From positions 1 through 49,329 of the forward strand of contig JAOAPB010000032.1 in assembly GCA_025462645.1 (NCBI GenBank): 49,329 bases of DNA. The letters run 5' to 3'. Position 1 is the stretch's first letter. Every line of letters starts with the position of its first letter. Made by a program: the position numbers and the translations under genes. This stretch comes from Edaphobacter sp. GTDB lineage: Bacteria > Acidobacteriota > Terriglobia > Terriglobales > Acidobacteriaceae. This document shows positions 20,566-28,609 of the stretch, in pieces. A model generated the notes under the pieces. The model had not been told where the DNA came from, ran no database searches, and saw only the letters and a program-made list of their open reading frames with translations.

Positions 20566-21609
20566 TTACTTGTACTCCGCCTCAAACGCATCCGCGTCCC
20601 GGTTCATCTCATCTGATGGCGCAGCATGAGACATCAGGATCACACGATAGCGAAACGTCGTGTCCTGACCCTTCTCCATCGTGTAGTCGAACTGCGTCGC
20701 CTTCGGGTCGAAGATCTTCCGGCCCAATGGATTCGCGGCGAACAATCCATACCCGCGAGCATGCCAGTACGTCGGATACCCCGGATTCTTCGTGTGGTCC
20801 AGGATTGCGATGCTCTCGGTGTGACCGTCGGTATTCCCGGTCAGCTCGCACCAGCGTCCGCGGGTGGCCCAGACCGCGTCACCCTTGACCCCTTCGCTGG
20901 TCAGGTAGACTCCGGTCGCTCCAGCCGGGCTGGCCTCGACCTTGGTTGGGTTGCCGTTCGCATCGTTGAACATTCCCCCCTTCTCCGTCGGAGACTCCAG
21001 GAAGTGAGCCACGCGAATTCCGAGCACGCCCTCCTTGTCGTCGTGAAAGACAACCTTGTCCAGCGCTGTCAGCGTTGTGATGGTATCGATAAAGCGCTGG
21101 TCGCCCTTCTGCGAGAACACATACCGCGTGGTCTGCTTCAGAATGTCTTTGCCGCTGCCCGTCGTCCAGAGAGAGTCGACAACCAGTTCGCCCTGATTCT
21201 GGCCACTCTTCACCGAGACGACCTTCTGGTGATGAATGGTTCCCATCTTGCCGCGGCCCTCTGGCTTGATGGCGTCGGAGTTATTCCAGAAGTCAAATCC
21301 ATCCACGTTGCCATAGTTGAACCACATGCCCGCATGGTGCGGATGGTCGACGCGTTCTCCATCCCGTGGCGCCAGCGGATAGCCACGGCTCACCGTGACG
21401 CCATCCGCTGCAATCAAGGGATACAGCACAGGCTTCTTCAGCGTCGAAGGCCAGACATAGGACGTAAAGGGCTTCCCGTCGATGGCCACATCGACCCGCT
21501 GATGGGCCTCATCCGAGACGACCTGAACCCCCTTCCCAGCCACCTTCGCCAACGCACTCCCTTCCAGCCCAATCACGCACAGCAAACCGCAGAGCAACAG
21601 CCTACGCAT
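20566..21609 (-). CDS. Secreted DUF6807 (PmoA-like) protein
   Basis: After a signal peptide (MRRLLLCGLLCVIGLEGSALA) comes a beta-rich domain with RDGERVDHPHHAGMWFNYGNVDGFDFWN, the hallmark of the family annotated as 'methane oxygenase PmoA' (DUF6807). That name is misleading: the family has no link to particulate methane monooxygenase and usually accompanies sugar dehydrogenases. It overlaps the upstream Gfo/Idh gene by eight bases, so the pair is translationally coupled and probably acts on the same carbohydrate in the periplasm. Start 21609 is preferred over 21624 because it begins the signal peptide. Confidence 0.85.
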   Translation of the reverse strand: MRRLLLCGLLCVIGLEGSALAKVAGKGVQVVSDEAHQRVDVAIDGKPFTSYVWPSTLKKPVLYPLIAADGVTVSRGYPLAPRDGERVDHPHHAGMWFNYGNVDGFDFWNNSDAIKPEGRGKMGTIHHQKVVSVKSGQNQGELVVDSLWTTGSGKDILKQTTRYVFSQKGDQRFIDTITTLTALDKVVFHDDKEGVLGIRVAHFLESPTEKGGMFNDANGNPTKVEASPAGATGVYLTSEGVKGDAVWATRGRWCELTGNTDGHTESIAILDHTKNPGYPTYWHARGYGLFAANPLGRKIFDPKATQFDYTMEKGQDTTFRYRVILMSHAAPSDEMNRDADAFEAEYK

Positions 21610-22954
21610 AGACCTTGCCTCCAACCATCACCTGCTGCGTCTTGTCGTTGAAGGTGACCTTCTGCCCGGTCTGGATCGCAGCGATGTTCATGCACAGTGC
21701 TACCGAGTGGCTATAACCCGCTTCAATGCTCGCGTTCGGAGTCTTGCGCGAGCGGACGCAGTCCATCCAGTTGCGCATGTTGGCGGATGTCTGATTGTCC
21801 GCACCCGTATTAGCGGAGGTAGACGCCTCTTCCACCGTCTTGCTCAACGAGAAGGGCTCCAGCTGATTCGGCTGCATCTTCATCTCCGCCGCCGACTTCG
21901 CCGTCAAACCGCCCGTCGGAGTCACCGTCTGCTTGTCCATATCCAGCATCCCGGCGTTCGAGTAGTACAGCTCCTTCACCCCACCCGCAGAGTTCGTGAA
22001 CCGCGACGAATACTGCACCTGGAAGCCCTTGGTCAGGTCGTCCTCCGGGCCATAGTCGAAGACCGCCGTCATGGTGTCCCAGTTCTTGCGGCCATCATGC
22101 CACAGATAGTTGCCGCCATTCGCCACCACGCTGCGTGGGTGCGGATGGCCGCTGAACCAGTGAACCGTGTCGATCTGGTGGACCAGCCACTGGTCGGGAA
22201 TTCCCGAAGAGTAAGGCCAGAACAGCCGGAACTCAAGATACTTGCGAGCATCGAACGGCTCGTTGGGCAGATCTAGCAGATACCGCTTCCAGTCTGTGTC
22301 CTGCTCCTTCAGCAAAGGAACCACATCCGGCCGCCGCCATCGTCCTGGCTGGTTCACATTCCAGGTCATCTCCACCATCACAATGTCGCCGAACTTGCCC
22401 GACTTGATGTACTCGTAGGCCTTCTGGTAGCTCGGCGTGCTGCGCCGCTGGGTGCCCACCTGCACAATCTTGCCCGTCTGCTTCACCGCCGCAAGAAACG
22501 CCCGTGCGTCCTTCATGGTGTGTGCGGTCGGCTTCTCGACATACGCATCGCGCCCTGCCTTCACCGCCTCCACGCCATGCTGCGCGTGCTGAAAGTCGGC
22601 AGTCGCAATCACCACGGCATCCACGTCCTTGCGGGCGTATAGCTCATCGTTGTTCCGCACAGCGTCGACTTTGCACCCGCAGATCTTCTCGACGTACGCA
22701 ACGCCCTCCTCGCGCCGCCGGTTCCACAGATCCGAGATCACGACAAACTCGAAGTTTGTCTCCTTCTGGTGGATATTGAACGAAGGAATCAAAGCCTGCT
22801 TCATGCGATCGCCGCATCCAATGATGCCAACCCGCACCCGGTCATTGGCTCCCACAATCTTCGCGTAGCTCGTCGCATTCCACGTGGCAACCGTCCCCGC
22901 GACCGCTGCCCCCATCTTCACAAAATCCCGTCGGCTCGTATCCTGCAATGCCAT
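21602..22954 (-). CDS. Tat-exported Gfo/Idh/MocA oxidoreductase
   Basis: A 450-residue NAD(P)-dependent sugar oxidoreductase. The N-terminus has a twin-arginine signal (SRRDFVK, Arg 8-9) and a hydrophobic stretch. The Rossmann motif VRVGIIGCGDR and the Gfo/Idh signature YVEKPTAHTMKDARAFL (the catalytic Lys follows VE) come next, then the C-terminal beta-sheet domain. It should act in the periplasm on a sugar or inositol-type substrate with pre-bound cofactor. GGAGGAG precedes the ATG. Translationally coupled to the DUF6807 gene. Confidence 0.92.
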   Translation of the reverse strand: MALQDTSRRDFVKMGAAVAGTVATWNATSYAKIVGANDRVRVGIIGCGDRMKQALIPSFNIHQKETNFEFVVISDLWNRRREEGVAYVEKICGCKVDAVRNNDELYARKDVDAVVIATADFQHAQHGVEAVKAGRDAYVEKPTAHTMKDARAFLAAVKQTGKIVQVGTQRRSTPSYQKAYEYIKSGKFGDIVMVEMTWNVNQPGRWRRPDVVPLLKEQDTDWKRYLLDLPNEPFDARKYLEFRLFWPYSSGIPDQWLVHQIDTVHWFSGHPHPRSVVANGGNYLWHDGRKNWDTMTAVFDYGPEDDLTKGFQVQYSSRFTNSAGGVKELYYSNAGMLDMDKQTVTPTGGLTAKSAAEMKMQPNQLEPFSLSKTVEEASTSANTGADNQTSANMRNWMDCVRSRKTPNASIEAGYSHSVALCMNIAAIQTGQKVTFNDKTQQVMVGGKVYA

Positions 22955-23120
22955 CTCTCACTCCTCCATCGTCGTTAGCTGCTGGCTCAACAGAGTCCAC
23001 AAAGATCAAGGGAGTTCTGATGGCGAGCAAAGTGTACAGAAACTGTAAGAGGTCTGGCCAATTTTCTTTCGACGGACGATAATCGCACAAAGAGAATAGA
23101 AGAGAAGTCCTCGGATTTAC

Positions 23121-23147
23121 CCATGTGGGCAAAATATTGCCACATGG
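23121..23147. promoter_or_regulatory. 27-base palindrome upstream of the PEP-CTERM gene
   Basis: The arms CCATGTGG and CCACATGG, extended inward by GCAA/TTGC with one bulge, lie roughly 70-95 bases before the sigma54-like promoter. That is the usual place for an enhancer-binding activator. Confidence 0.5.
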
Positions 23148-23214
23148 AAGCCCTTCCATTTGCCTCCCATAGCCCGATTGAGCTAAACGCGCCCAAATTA
23201 GCCAGTTAAGGCTT

Positions 23215-23230
23215 TGGCGCTATACGTGCT
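23215..23230 (+). promoter_or_regulatory. Sigma54-like -24/-12 promoter
   Basis: TGGCGCTATACGTGCT has GG and GC ten bases apart and matches TGGC at -24 and TGCT at -12. Predicted start is near 23240, about 45 bases before the ATG. Confidence 0.5.
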
Positions 23231-23284
23231 ACATGGGTTGGTATCTGAAAGTTTCGATTCCAATTTTCTCCCAGGGAAACCCAT

Positions 23285-23860
23285 ATGCCTTCGTTATTTA
23301 GCTCCTGCAAGACAAAGTTCATCAAGGCGGGAATCATCACTGCCTGCGCCACTCTCCTCGCGGCCTTCGCGCCTGCATCGCTGCACGCCAGCTCCATCAC
23401 CTATAACGTCGTTCTCACCCCCAGCGCTGGCTCCCTCTATGGCGGAACCGGCTCCTTCACCATCGACGGAACGCCCTCAGCCTCCGGCATCTCCGACTAC
23501 AGCAAGTCCAACGGCAAGCTCACCGACGTCAGCTTCCTCATCGACGGTCAGACCTTCGCCCTCGCCGGTGCCACCGGCGACACCCTCGTGCGCTTCCTCA
23601 ACGGGTCGCTCAACGACATCACCTTCGCTGAGACCATCGGCACAAGCCCCAACCGCTTCACCCTCAACTCCACCGCCGGCTACGCCTTCTACTACAACGA
23701 CGGTCAGGCCGCCTCCTACGGCACCTTTTCCGCGACAGTGTCCGATGTCCCCTCCACATCGCCCGTACCCGAGCCTGGCTCTCTCGCGCTCCTCGGCACA
23801 GGTCTCTTCAGTGGAGCGGGTATGCTCTTCCGCCGCCTCTCCGCCAGCCGCGCCAGCTAG
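23285..23860 (+). CDS. PEP-CTERM sorting-domain surface protein
   Basis: 191 residues: a signal peptide (to about residue 38, HASS), a beta-rich Ser/Thr/Gly region of ~120 residues, then the C-terminal tripartite signal VPEPGSLALLGTGLFSGAGMLFRR. Exosortase would cleave near PEP and hand the protein to the envelope or matrix. No exosortase gene is in the window. In other PEP-CTERM systems expression depends on RpoN and PrsK/PrsR, and here a sigma54-like site and a palindrome lie upstream, consistent with that mode of control. Confidence 0.88.
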   Translation: MPSLFSSCKTKFIKAGIITACATLLAAFAPASLHASSITYNVVLTPSAGSLYGGTGSFTIDGTPSASGISDYSKSNGKLTDVSFLIDGQTFALAGATGDTLVRFLNGSLNDITFAETIGTSPNRFTLNSTAGYAFYYNDGQAASYGTFSATVSDVPSTSPVPEPGSLALLGTGLFSGAGMLFRRLSASRAS

Positions 23861-23878
23861 TCTCGTAGCACAAAAACA

Positions 23879-23921
23879 AAAGCGGCAGACTCTCCCGAAC
23901 ATCGGAGCAATCTGCCGCTTT
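23879..23921. terminator. Terminator shared by convergent genes
   Basis: AAAGCGGCAGA / TCTGCCGCTTT, 11 bp, with a T-rich flank on each side (strongest on the minus strand). It serves the PEP-CTERM gene and the 49-residue gene. Confidence 0.85.
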
Positions 23922-23977
23922 ATCATTGCTGTTTTTACTTGGCAGGAAGGCGAGCAAGCTCCCTCCTGGATACCTCA

Positions 23978-24127
23978 TCAACGCTGCTTGAAGTACTGGA
24001 TCGCTCGCTCGTGCTCCTCCGCCTTCTCCCGAGTGGCGAACGTGCCGAGGTTCTTCCGTTTTCCCGTCCTTGGGTCTTCATGGCGTGAGTAGATGCGGAA
24101 CTCTCCGGTCTTCAGCTTGCGAATCAT
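23978..24127 (-). CDS. Small conserved-looking basic protein (49 aa)
   Basis: Sequence begins MIRKLKTGEFRIYSRHEDPRT and continues KRKNLGTFATREKAEEHERAIQYFKQR. It combines a short beta segment with DP.TGK.+NLGTF and a helical C-terminus, a shape I associate with a widespread small family often annotated as hypothetical. A perfect AGGAGG stands six bases before the ATG, and a strong terminator lies downstream, so it is a self-contained transcription unit. Function unknown. Confidence 0.8.
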   Translation of the reverse strand: MIRKLKTGEFRIYSRHEDPRTGKRKNLGTFATREKAEEHERAIQYFKQR

Positions 24128-24187
24128 ATCGATCCTCCTGCCTAAGCTAAGATGCCGTCCGTACAGCCGCCGTTTTCCGTATCGTAA

Positions 24188-24739
24188 CTACCGCAACAGC
24201 GGCAGATACGCTCGCGTAGAGCGTCGATACTCCCGGAACTGCTCTCCAAACCGAGCCTCCAGCAGGCGATCCTCGATCCTCACTCGAATCTCCGTACCCG
24301 CGAGAAACACCGCCGTCGCAATCGCAAACAGCAGAGGAGGAGTCCCCATGAAGCCAATCCCCCAAAGCACGCACAGCATCGATGTATAGATCGGATGCCT
24401 CACCAAACGGTAGGGTCCATGCCGCACCAGGTCATGCTCCGTTCCAATCGCCGCAACGAAGCGAAGATGTTTCCGCCCCAGCGCCCGTGTAGCCGTCCAC
24501 GACAGCAGAACCGCCAGCACAAGAAACAATATCGAACCTATCACCCTCCAGGGCTCCGGCGACGCAGCCCAGAAACGATTCGGCAACATCAGTGCGTAGC
24601 CAGCCACTTCAAGCGCCAGACCCCACTGCGATCGCCGGTCCACACTCTGCGGAGCGCTCTTGTTCCACCCCGTCAGCACAAACGGCAGCAGCCAAAGGCA
24701 CACTCCCGCAACCACGACGACATAGGCATACTTAGTCAC
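24188..24739 (-). CDS. Isoprenylcysteine carboxyl methyltransferase-like membrane protein
   Basis: 183 residues with about five membrane helices. The C-terminal signature is DLVRHGPYRLVRHPIYTSMLC followed by RIEDRLLEARFGEQFREYRRSTRAYLP, the SAM-binding RHPxY..E..L...FG..Y pattern of the ICMT/PEMT family. It likely methylates a small lipid or carboxyl substrate at the membrane; the actual substrate is unknown. The GTG start at 24739 is preceded by TGTAAT at exactly leaderless distance, divergent from mutL. Confidence 0.85.
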   Translation of the reverse strand: MTKYAYVVVVAGVCLWLLPFVLTGWNKSAPQSVDRRSQWGLALEVAGYALMLPNRFWAASPEPWRVIGSILFLVLAVLLSWTATRALGRKHLRFVAAIGTEHDLVRHGPYRLVRHPIYTSMLCVLWGIGFMGTPPLLFAIATAVFLAGTEIRVRIEDRLLEARFGEQFREYRRSTRAYLPLLR

Positions 24740-24745
24740 GCAGCC

Positions 24746-24789
24746 ATTACACCATCACCATCGAAGACAGTTGTCACTGCCCGTACAAT
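24746..24789. promoter_or_regulatory. Divergent leaderless promoters for the ICMT gene and mutL
   Basis: TGTAAT (24746-24751, minus strand) ends seven bases from GTG 24739. TACAAT (24784-24789, plus strand) ends seven bases from ATG 24796. Both would place +1 on the start codon. Confidence 0.5.
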
Positions 24790-24795
24790 TAACCA

Positions 24796-26793
24796 ATGGG
24801 CCGTATCCGCATTCTCTCCGACCTGGTGGCGAATCAGATCGCCGCCGGCGAAGTCGTCGAGCGCCCCGCCTCCGTCGTCAAGGAACTCCTCGAGAACTCC
24901 CTCGACGCCGGAGCCACGCGCATCCGCATTGAAGTCGAAGCCGGAGGCCGCAAGCTCATCCGCATCGCCGACAACGGTCACGGCATGGTCAAGGACGACG
25001 CTCTCCTCGCCTTCGAGCGCCACGCCACCAGCAAGCTCCGCACCTCCGACGACCTCCTCTCCATCGCCACTCTGGGCTTCCGCGGCGAAGCTCTGCCCTC
25101 CATCGCCAGCGTCTCCCGCCTCACCCTCGAGACCCGAGCCGGCGTCGCGGCTGACGGAAAGCCAGACGAAGCCGGAACCCTCGTCGAGATCGCCGGAGGC
25201 AACATCCTCCGCGTCGAAGACGCCGGCCTCCCCACCGGCACCACCATCACCATCCGCGACCTCTTCTTCAACACCCCGGCCCGCCGCAAGTTCCTCAAGT
25301 CCGAGCAGACCGAGCTCTCCCACATCGCCGCCCTCGTCACCCACTACGCGCTCGCTCACTTCAACAAGCACTTCGAGCTGCACTCCGCCACCCAGGCCCT
25401 CCTCGTAGCCCCCGCCGTAGCTAATGCAGCCGACCGCCTCTTCCAGATCTTCGGCAAAGAGACCTCCAGCTACATGCTTCCCACCACCGCCGAGCTCGAC
25501 TTCGCCCGCGCCGGCCTCCCCGAGCCTCCCCCCTGGAAGCGCGAAGAAGACTACACCCCACCCGACCCCGGCTACCTCCGCCTCACCGGCTTCGTCTCCA
25601 AGCCCGAGCTGCAGAAGCTCAATCGCAACTCCATCTACGTCTTCGTCAACCAGCGCCTCATTCGCGACAAGCTCATCCTCCACGCCCTCAGTGAGGCCTA
25701 CCGCAACATCCTCCCGCCAACCAGCTACCCCGTCGTCCTCCTCTTCCTCGAGATGCCCCCGCAGGAGGTCGACGTCAACGTCCACCCCGCCAAGACCGAG
25801 GTCCGCTTCCGCCAGCCCAGCTTCGTCCACGACTTCGTCCGCGACACCATCCGCACCACCCTCATCCAGGCCCGCCCCGCCGCCAGCTTCGCCACCGCCC
25901 TCACCTCCGGCCCCCACGGAGCCGCCAGCTCGCTCCTCCTCGACGTAAGCCCGCTCCCCAACGGCCCCACGCCCCCCATATTAGATCCAGACCTTGAGCC
26001 CACCGGCTTCCAGTCCGAACCCGACCCCACCCCCGCCGACACCATCCCATTCACCGCCGCCAAATCCCCCACCTTCACCCTCGCCGCTCCCATCGTCCCC
26101 CCATCCCCCGGACGCTTCGCCTTCTCCGGCCACTCCATCCCCGTAGGCTACGATCAGGCAGCGCAACCCACCTACGGAGACGCCGCGCCCCAACAAGCCG
26201 ACACCCTGAACGCCCTCTCCACCCTCAAGCCCCTCGGCCAGCTCCGCGACTCCTTCATCCTCGCCACCAATGACGAGGGCCTCTGGATCATCGACCAGCA
26301 CGTAGCCCACGAGCGCATCCTCTTCGAAAAAGTCCTCCGCGAGCGCGACACCGAACAGGTCCAGCGCCAGCGCCTCCTCATGCCCATGCTCGTCGATCTA
26401 CTCCCCGCGCAGATGATCACCTTCGCCGCCATCGCCGAGGAGCTCGAGCGCAACGGCTTCGAAGCCGAGCCCTTCGGCCCCCGCACCTTGGCTATCAAGG
26501 CCGCGCCCGTAGGTCTCGAAGGCACCGAGCTCGAGCGCATGATCGAAGAGGTCCTCGCCGTTCCCGACCGCAACCAGCAGACGGAGAACTCCGAAGCCCG
26601 TCGCCGCCGTATCGCCGCGTCCATCGCCTGTCACGCCGCCGTCAAGATCAACATGCCTCTCGACGCCGCCAAGATCGACTGGCTCCTCACCGAACTGGCC
26701 AGAACCGAGCACCCTACTGCCTGCCCCCACGGCCGTCCCATCGCTCTCCGCTACTCTCACAAGGACATAGCCAAAGCCTTCCAGCGGATCTGA
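24796..26793 (+). CDS. mutL: DNA mismatch repair protein MutL
   Basis: 665 residues. The N-terminal GHKL ATPase has QIAAGEVVERPASVVKELLENSLDAGA, IADNGHGM and RHATSK...TLGFRGEAL. A transducer domain ends around residue 330, followed by a Pro-rich linker and a dimerisation/endonuclease domain. The metal motif reads DQHVAHERILFE (Asp 500; usual Ala replaced by Val); ACHAAVK and CPHGRP (Cys 643) complete the nicking site. So this is an endonuclease-type MutL, as expected for organisms that strand-discriminate without MutH. MutS is not in the window. Confidence 0.96.
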   Translation: MGRIRILSDLVANQIAAGEVVERPASVVKELLENSLDAGATRIRIEVEAGGRKLIRIADNGHGMVKDDALLAFERHATSKLRTSDDLLSIATLGFRGEALPSIASVSRLTLETRAGVAADGKPDEAGTLVEIAGGNILRVEDAGLPTGTTITIRDLFFNTPARRKFLKSEQTELSHIAALVTHYALAHFNKHFELHSATQALLVAPAVANAADRLFQIFGKETSSYMLPTTAELDFARAGLPEPPPWKREEDYTPPDPGYLRLTGFVSKPELQKLNRNSIYVFVNQRLIRDKLILHALSEAYRNILPPTSYPVVLLFLEMPPQEVDVNVHPAKTEVRFRQPSFVHDFVRDTIRTTLIQARPAASFATALTSGPHGAASSLLLDVSPLPNGPTPPILDPDLEPTGFQSEPDPTPADTIPFTAAKSPTFTLAAPIVPPSPGRFAFSGHSIPVGYDQAAQPTYGDAAPQQADTLNALSTLKPLGQLRDSFILATNDEGLWIIDQHVAHERILFEKVLRERDTEQVQRQRLLMPMLVDLLPAQMITFAAIAEELERNGFEAEPFGPRTLAIKAAPVGLEGTELERMIEEVLAVPDRNQQTENSEARRRRIAASIACHAAVKINMPLDAAKIDWLLTELARTEHPTACPHGRPIALRYSHKDIAKAFQRI

Positions 26794-26805
26794 GCCCCAA
26801 CCGCC

Positions 26806-26955
26806 TTACCTGTTGTCCCACGCGCGCATCCGTGGCACCCATCGCGGGACGTTCCTGCAATATTCGTCATACTTCCGCGCCGAACAACCTCCGCAGCTTC
26901 GGCTCCTCGTACAACAGGACAAACAAAACCACGCCCACCAAACTCGGACAGGCGC
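26806..26955 (-). pseudogene. Frameshifted 3' remnant of an ICMT-like methyltransferase gene
   Basis: Reading the minus strand, SLVGVVLFVLLYEEPKLRRLFGAE is followed, one base out of frame near 26870, by KYDEYCRNVPRWVPRMRAW and a stop. This is the normal C-terminal end of isoprenylcysteine carboxyl methyltransferase-type proteins. The upstream two thirds of the gene are absent. It is not a simple copy of the intact gene at 24188, whose terminal residues differ. Confidence 0.75.
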
Positions 26956-26989
26956 TCTCCCGACTGAAAGCTGGAGGAGCATCAACACC

Positions 26990-27030
26990 AAAAACAAGAA
27001 GCGGCCCCGGAGATCCGGAACCGCTTCTTC
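26990..27030 (-). terminator. Terminator of the secreted-protein gene
   Basis: Stem AAGAAGCGG / CCGCTTCTT with an inner CCGG palindrome, followed on the minus strand by TTGTTTTT. Confidence 0.85.
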
Positions 27031-27032
27031 TT

Positions 27033-27058
27033 CACTAAGGAGATGTCTCTCCTTAGTG
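27033..27058. promoter_or_regulatory. Perfect 11-bp inverted repeat over a stop codon
   Basis: CACTAAGGAGA / TCTCCTTAGTG with a 4-base loop; it contains the stop codon of the minus-strand gene and lies immediately before its terminator on that strand. It may be a pre-terminator or 3' stabilising hairpin. Confidence 0.6.
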
Positions 27059-27967
27059 CTGACCGGCGACGACGTTGAGGGTCAGCTTCGTTCCGCTCTC
27101 AAGGTTAATGTTCTTATTTGCGGCATCAAGCGATCCGCTAGTGCTCGCACTGCCAGCGCTCGAGAGGGTCACGCCTGGCAAATTCGCCACAGGAGCATGA
27201 TCCAGCGAGGCGGGGGAACCGGCCCTGCCTGCAAGGCTGTCTACTGCGCGTGTCCTGTCCATTGCCGCCTCAGTTGCCGTCTCAGTCGTCGAGTCGAGAG
27301 TCCTCCCCGCGTTGCCGACCGTATTGGCTGCACCATTGGCTGCACCGCCGGGCACCCCGCCGACTGTGCGACCGGCCCCTCCGAGCGCACCTCCACCCGC
27401 TGGAGCACCTGCCCCGGCTATCCCGCCCGGTGCGCCACCGCCTGCCATCCCGCCGCCTGCGGTTGACGACATTGCCATATCATCGGCTGCGCTGGCGGAG
27501 GCCATGGCAGGGCCTGTCACCGAGGTAAGAACGGCACGCACCGGAATCTCACGGCCATCGCGCAGCACTGCCCGGTCAAGGGCGAAGGCAAGGTGCGAGG
27601 TCTTATCGGCGCTTGACTTGGCACGCACATCCGTCACCTTGCCCACCAGCTTGGTGCCCTTCGGCAGGTTCGTGCCATCGGCGAGGTTCGCCGTACTTGT
27701 GGTCTTGGCGTTTACCTCGTCCCCTACCTTAGCGTTTTTGGTGTCGATCCTCTTGGTCAGCTCTGCGGAGACATTCACCGCGTAAGCGGAAGAGATAGCA
27801 GCTTGCCTTGCCTGGGCGCTGGCCCTGGCGGCTGCAGTCGCATTTGTCTGGGCGCCGGTCTGGACATTGGTTTGGGATGCCGCGTCTGCCGCTCCCGGCG
27901 AGTTTGCCGTCTGTGCCTGTAGCGCGATGGAAAAGATTGCTAGAGGAACTAGGGAGAGATATCTCAT
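27053..27967 (-). CDS. Secreted Ala/Gly-rich hypothetical protein
   Basis: 304 residues: a signal peptide (MRYLSLVPLAIFSIALQAQ), then an Ala/Thr-rich stretch. A compact beta region follows (AELTKRIDTKNAKVGDEVNAKTTSTANLADGTNLPKG... through RDGREIPVRAVLTSV), then a long Gly/Ala-rich low-complexity tail ending in a short beta segment SGTKLTLNVV. The compact region resembles a pattern common in acidobacterial secreted proteins, but I cannot assign a function. The mRNA leader is long: element copy A lies about 205 bases upstream on the same strand. Confidence 0.75.
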   Translation of the reverse strand: MRYLSLVPLAIFSIALQAQTANSPGAADAASQTNVQTGAQTNATAAARASAQARQAAISSAYAVNVSAELTKRIDTKNAKVGDEVNAKTTSTANLADGTNLPKGTKLVGKVTDVRAKSSADKTSHLAFALDRAVLRDGREIPVRAVLTSVTGPAMASASAADDMAMSSTAGGGMAGGGAPGGIAGAGAPAGGGALGGAGRTVGGVPGGAANGAANTVGNAGRTLDSTTETATEAAMDRTRAVDSLAGRAGSPASLDHAPVANLPGVTLSSAGSASTSGSLDAANKNINLESGTKLTLNVVAGQH

Positions 27968-28170
27968 GCTGACTGCCTCCGGTTACGTCCCTGATAAACC
28001 TGATATTTACTCTCTCAATCTGACGTTTGTCCACCGCTGCTTCCGTTGCCCCTCCACGCCGTGCCTGTGGAAAACCTTGTCAAGTCCCAAACCTCCTAAC
28101 TCTATCAAAATAAATAGAATAGAGGTGGCACTTTAGTTATGGTCAATTCGCTACAATAGAAACTAGAAAT

Positions 28171-28342
28171 AAAAAAAGCCCCGACTTAAGCTGGGGCTTT
28201 TCCCGTTAACGGTCCCGTAACTCACGCAGGGAGACGAATTTAGCCGTAAACCTTTTATAATGACGACTTTGCAGAGGTTATTCCATGTATATCATTGAAT
28301 CAAAACAACTTAGCCTAGGGTGCCCGGGGGGGTACCCCCTCT
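28171..28342 (-). repeat. Dispersed structured intergenic element, copy A (terminator-ended)
   Basis: Read on the minus strand it aligns over its full ~165 bases with copy B at 37559-37729. Shared blocks include GCAAAGTCGTCATT, GGCTAAATTCGTCTCC and AGTTACGGG. Both begin with a C-rich block near GTACCCC/CTACCCC and end in a GC-rich hairpin with T tract. It lies upstream of the secreted-protein gene. It could be a small RNA, a leader element or a mobile repeat. Confidence 0.75.
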
Positions 28343-28549
28343 AAAGAAGTCATGCAATGAAAACGCCGGCTGAAGCTCTGCGACAGATCTTTGAAAATCC
28401 GCACCTATCCGCGAAATCCGTGGTCGAAGCCCCGAATCGGCATCGACGACTTGGGTTATTCTTATAAGGATGTACAGAGGGCTAGCTGAGCGATTCACTC
28501 GCACGCCGCTCCCATCGAATCACAGAACCAGAGAACCAGAAGATCGTCC

Positions 28550-28567
28550 CTTCAGCCCAGGCTGAAG
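28550..28567. promoter_or_regulatory. Operator-like inverted repeat
   Basis: CTTCAGCC / GGCTGAAG separated by two bases, 43 bases before the start of the next gene. The rest of 28343-28549 shows no gene. Confidence 0.4.
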
Positions 28568-28609
28568 ATTGCTGTCGTGCCTAGCACCGACCAGCAGGAA
28601 GGCAACACC

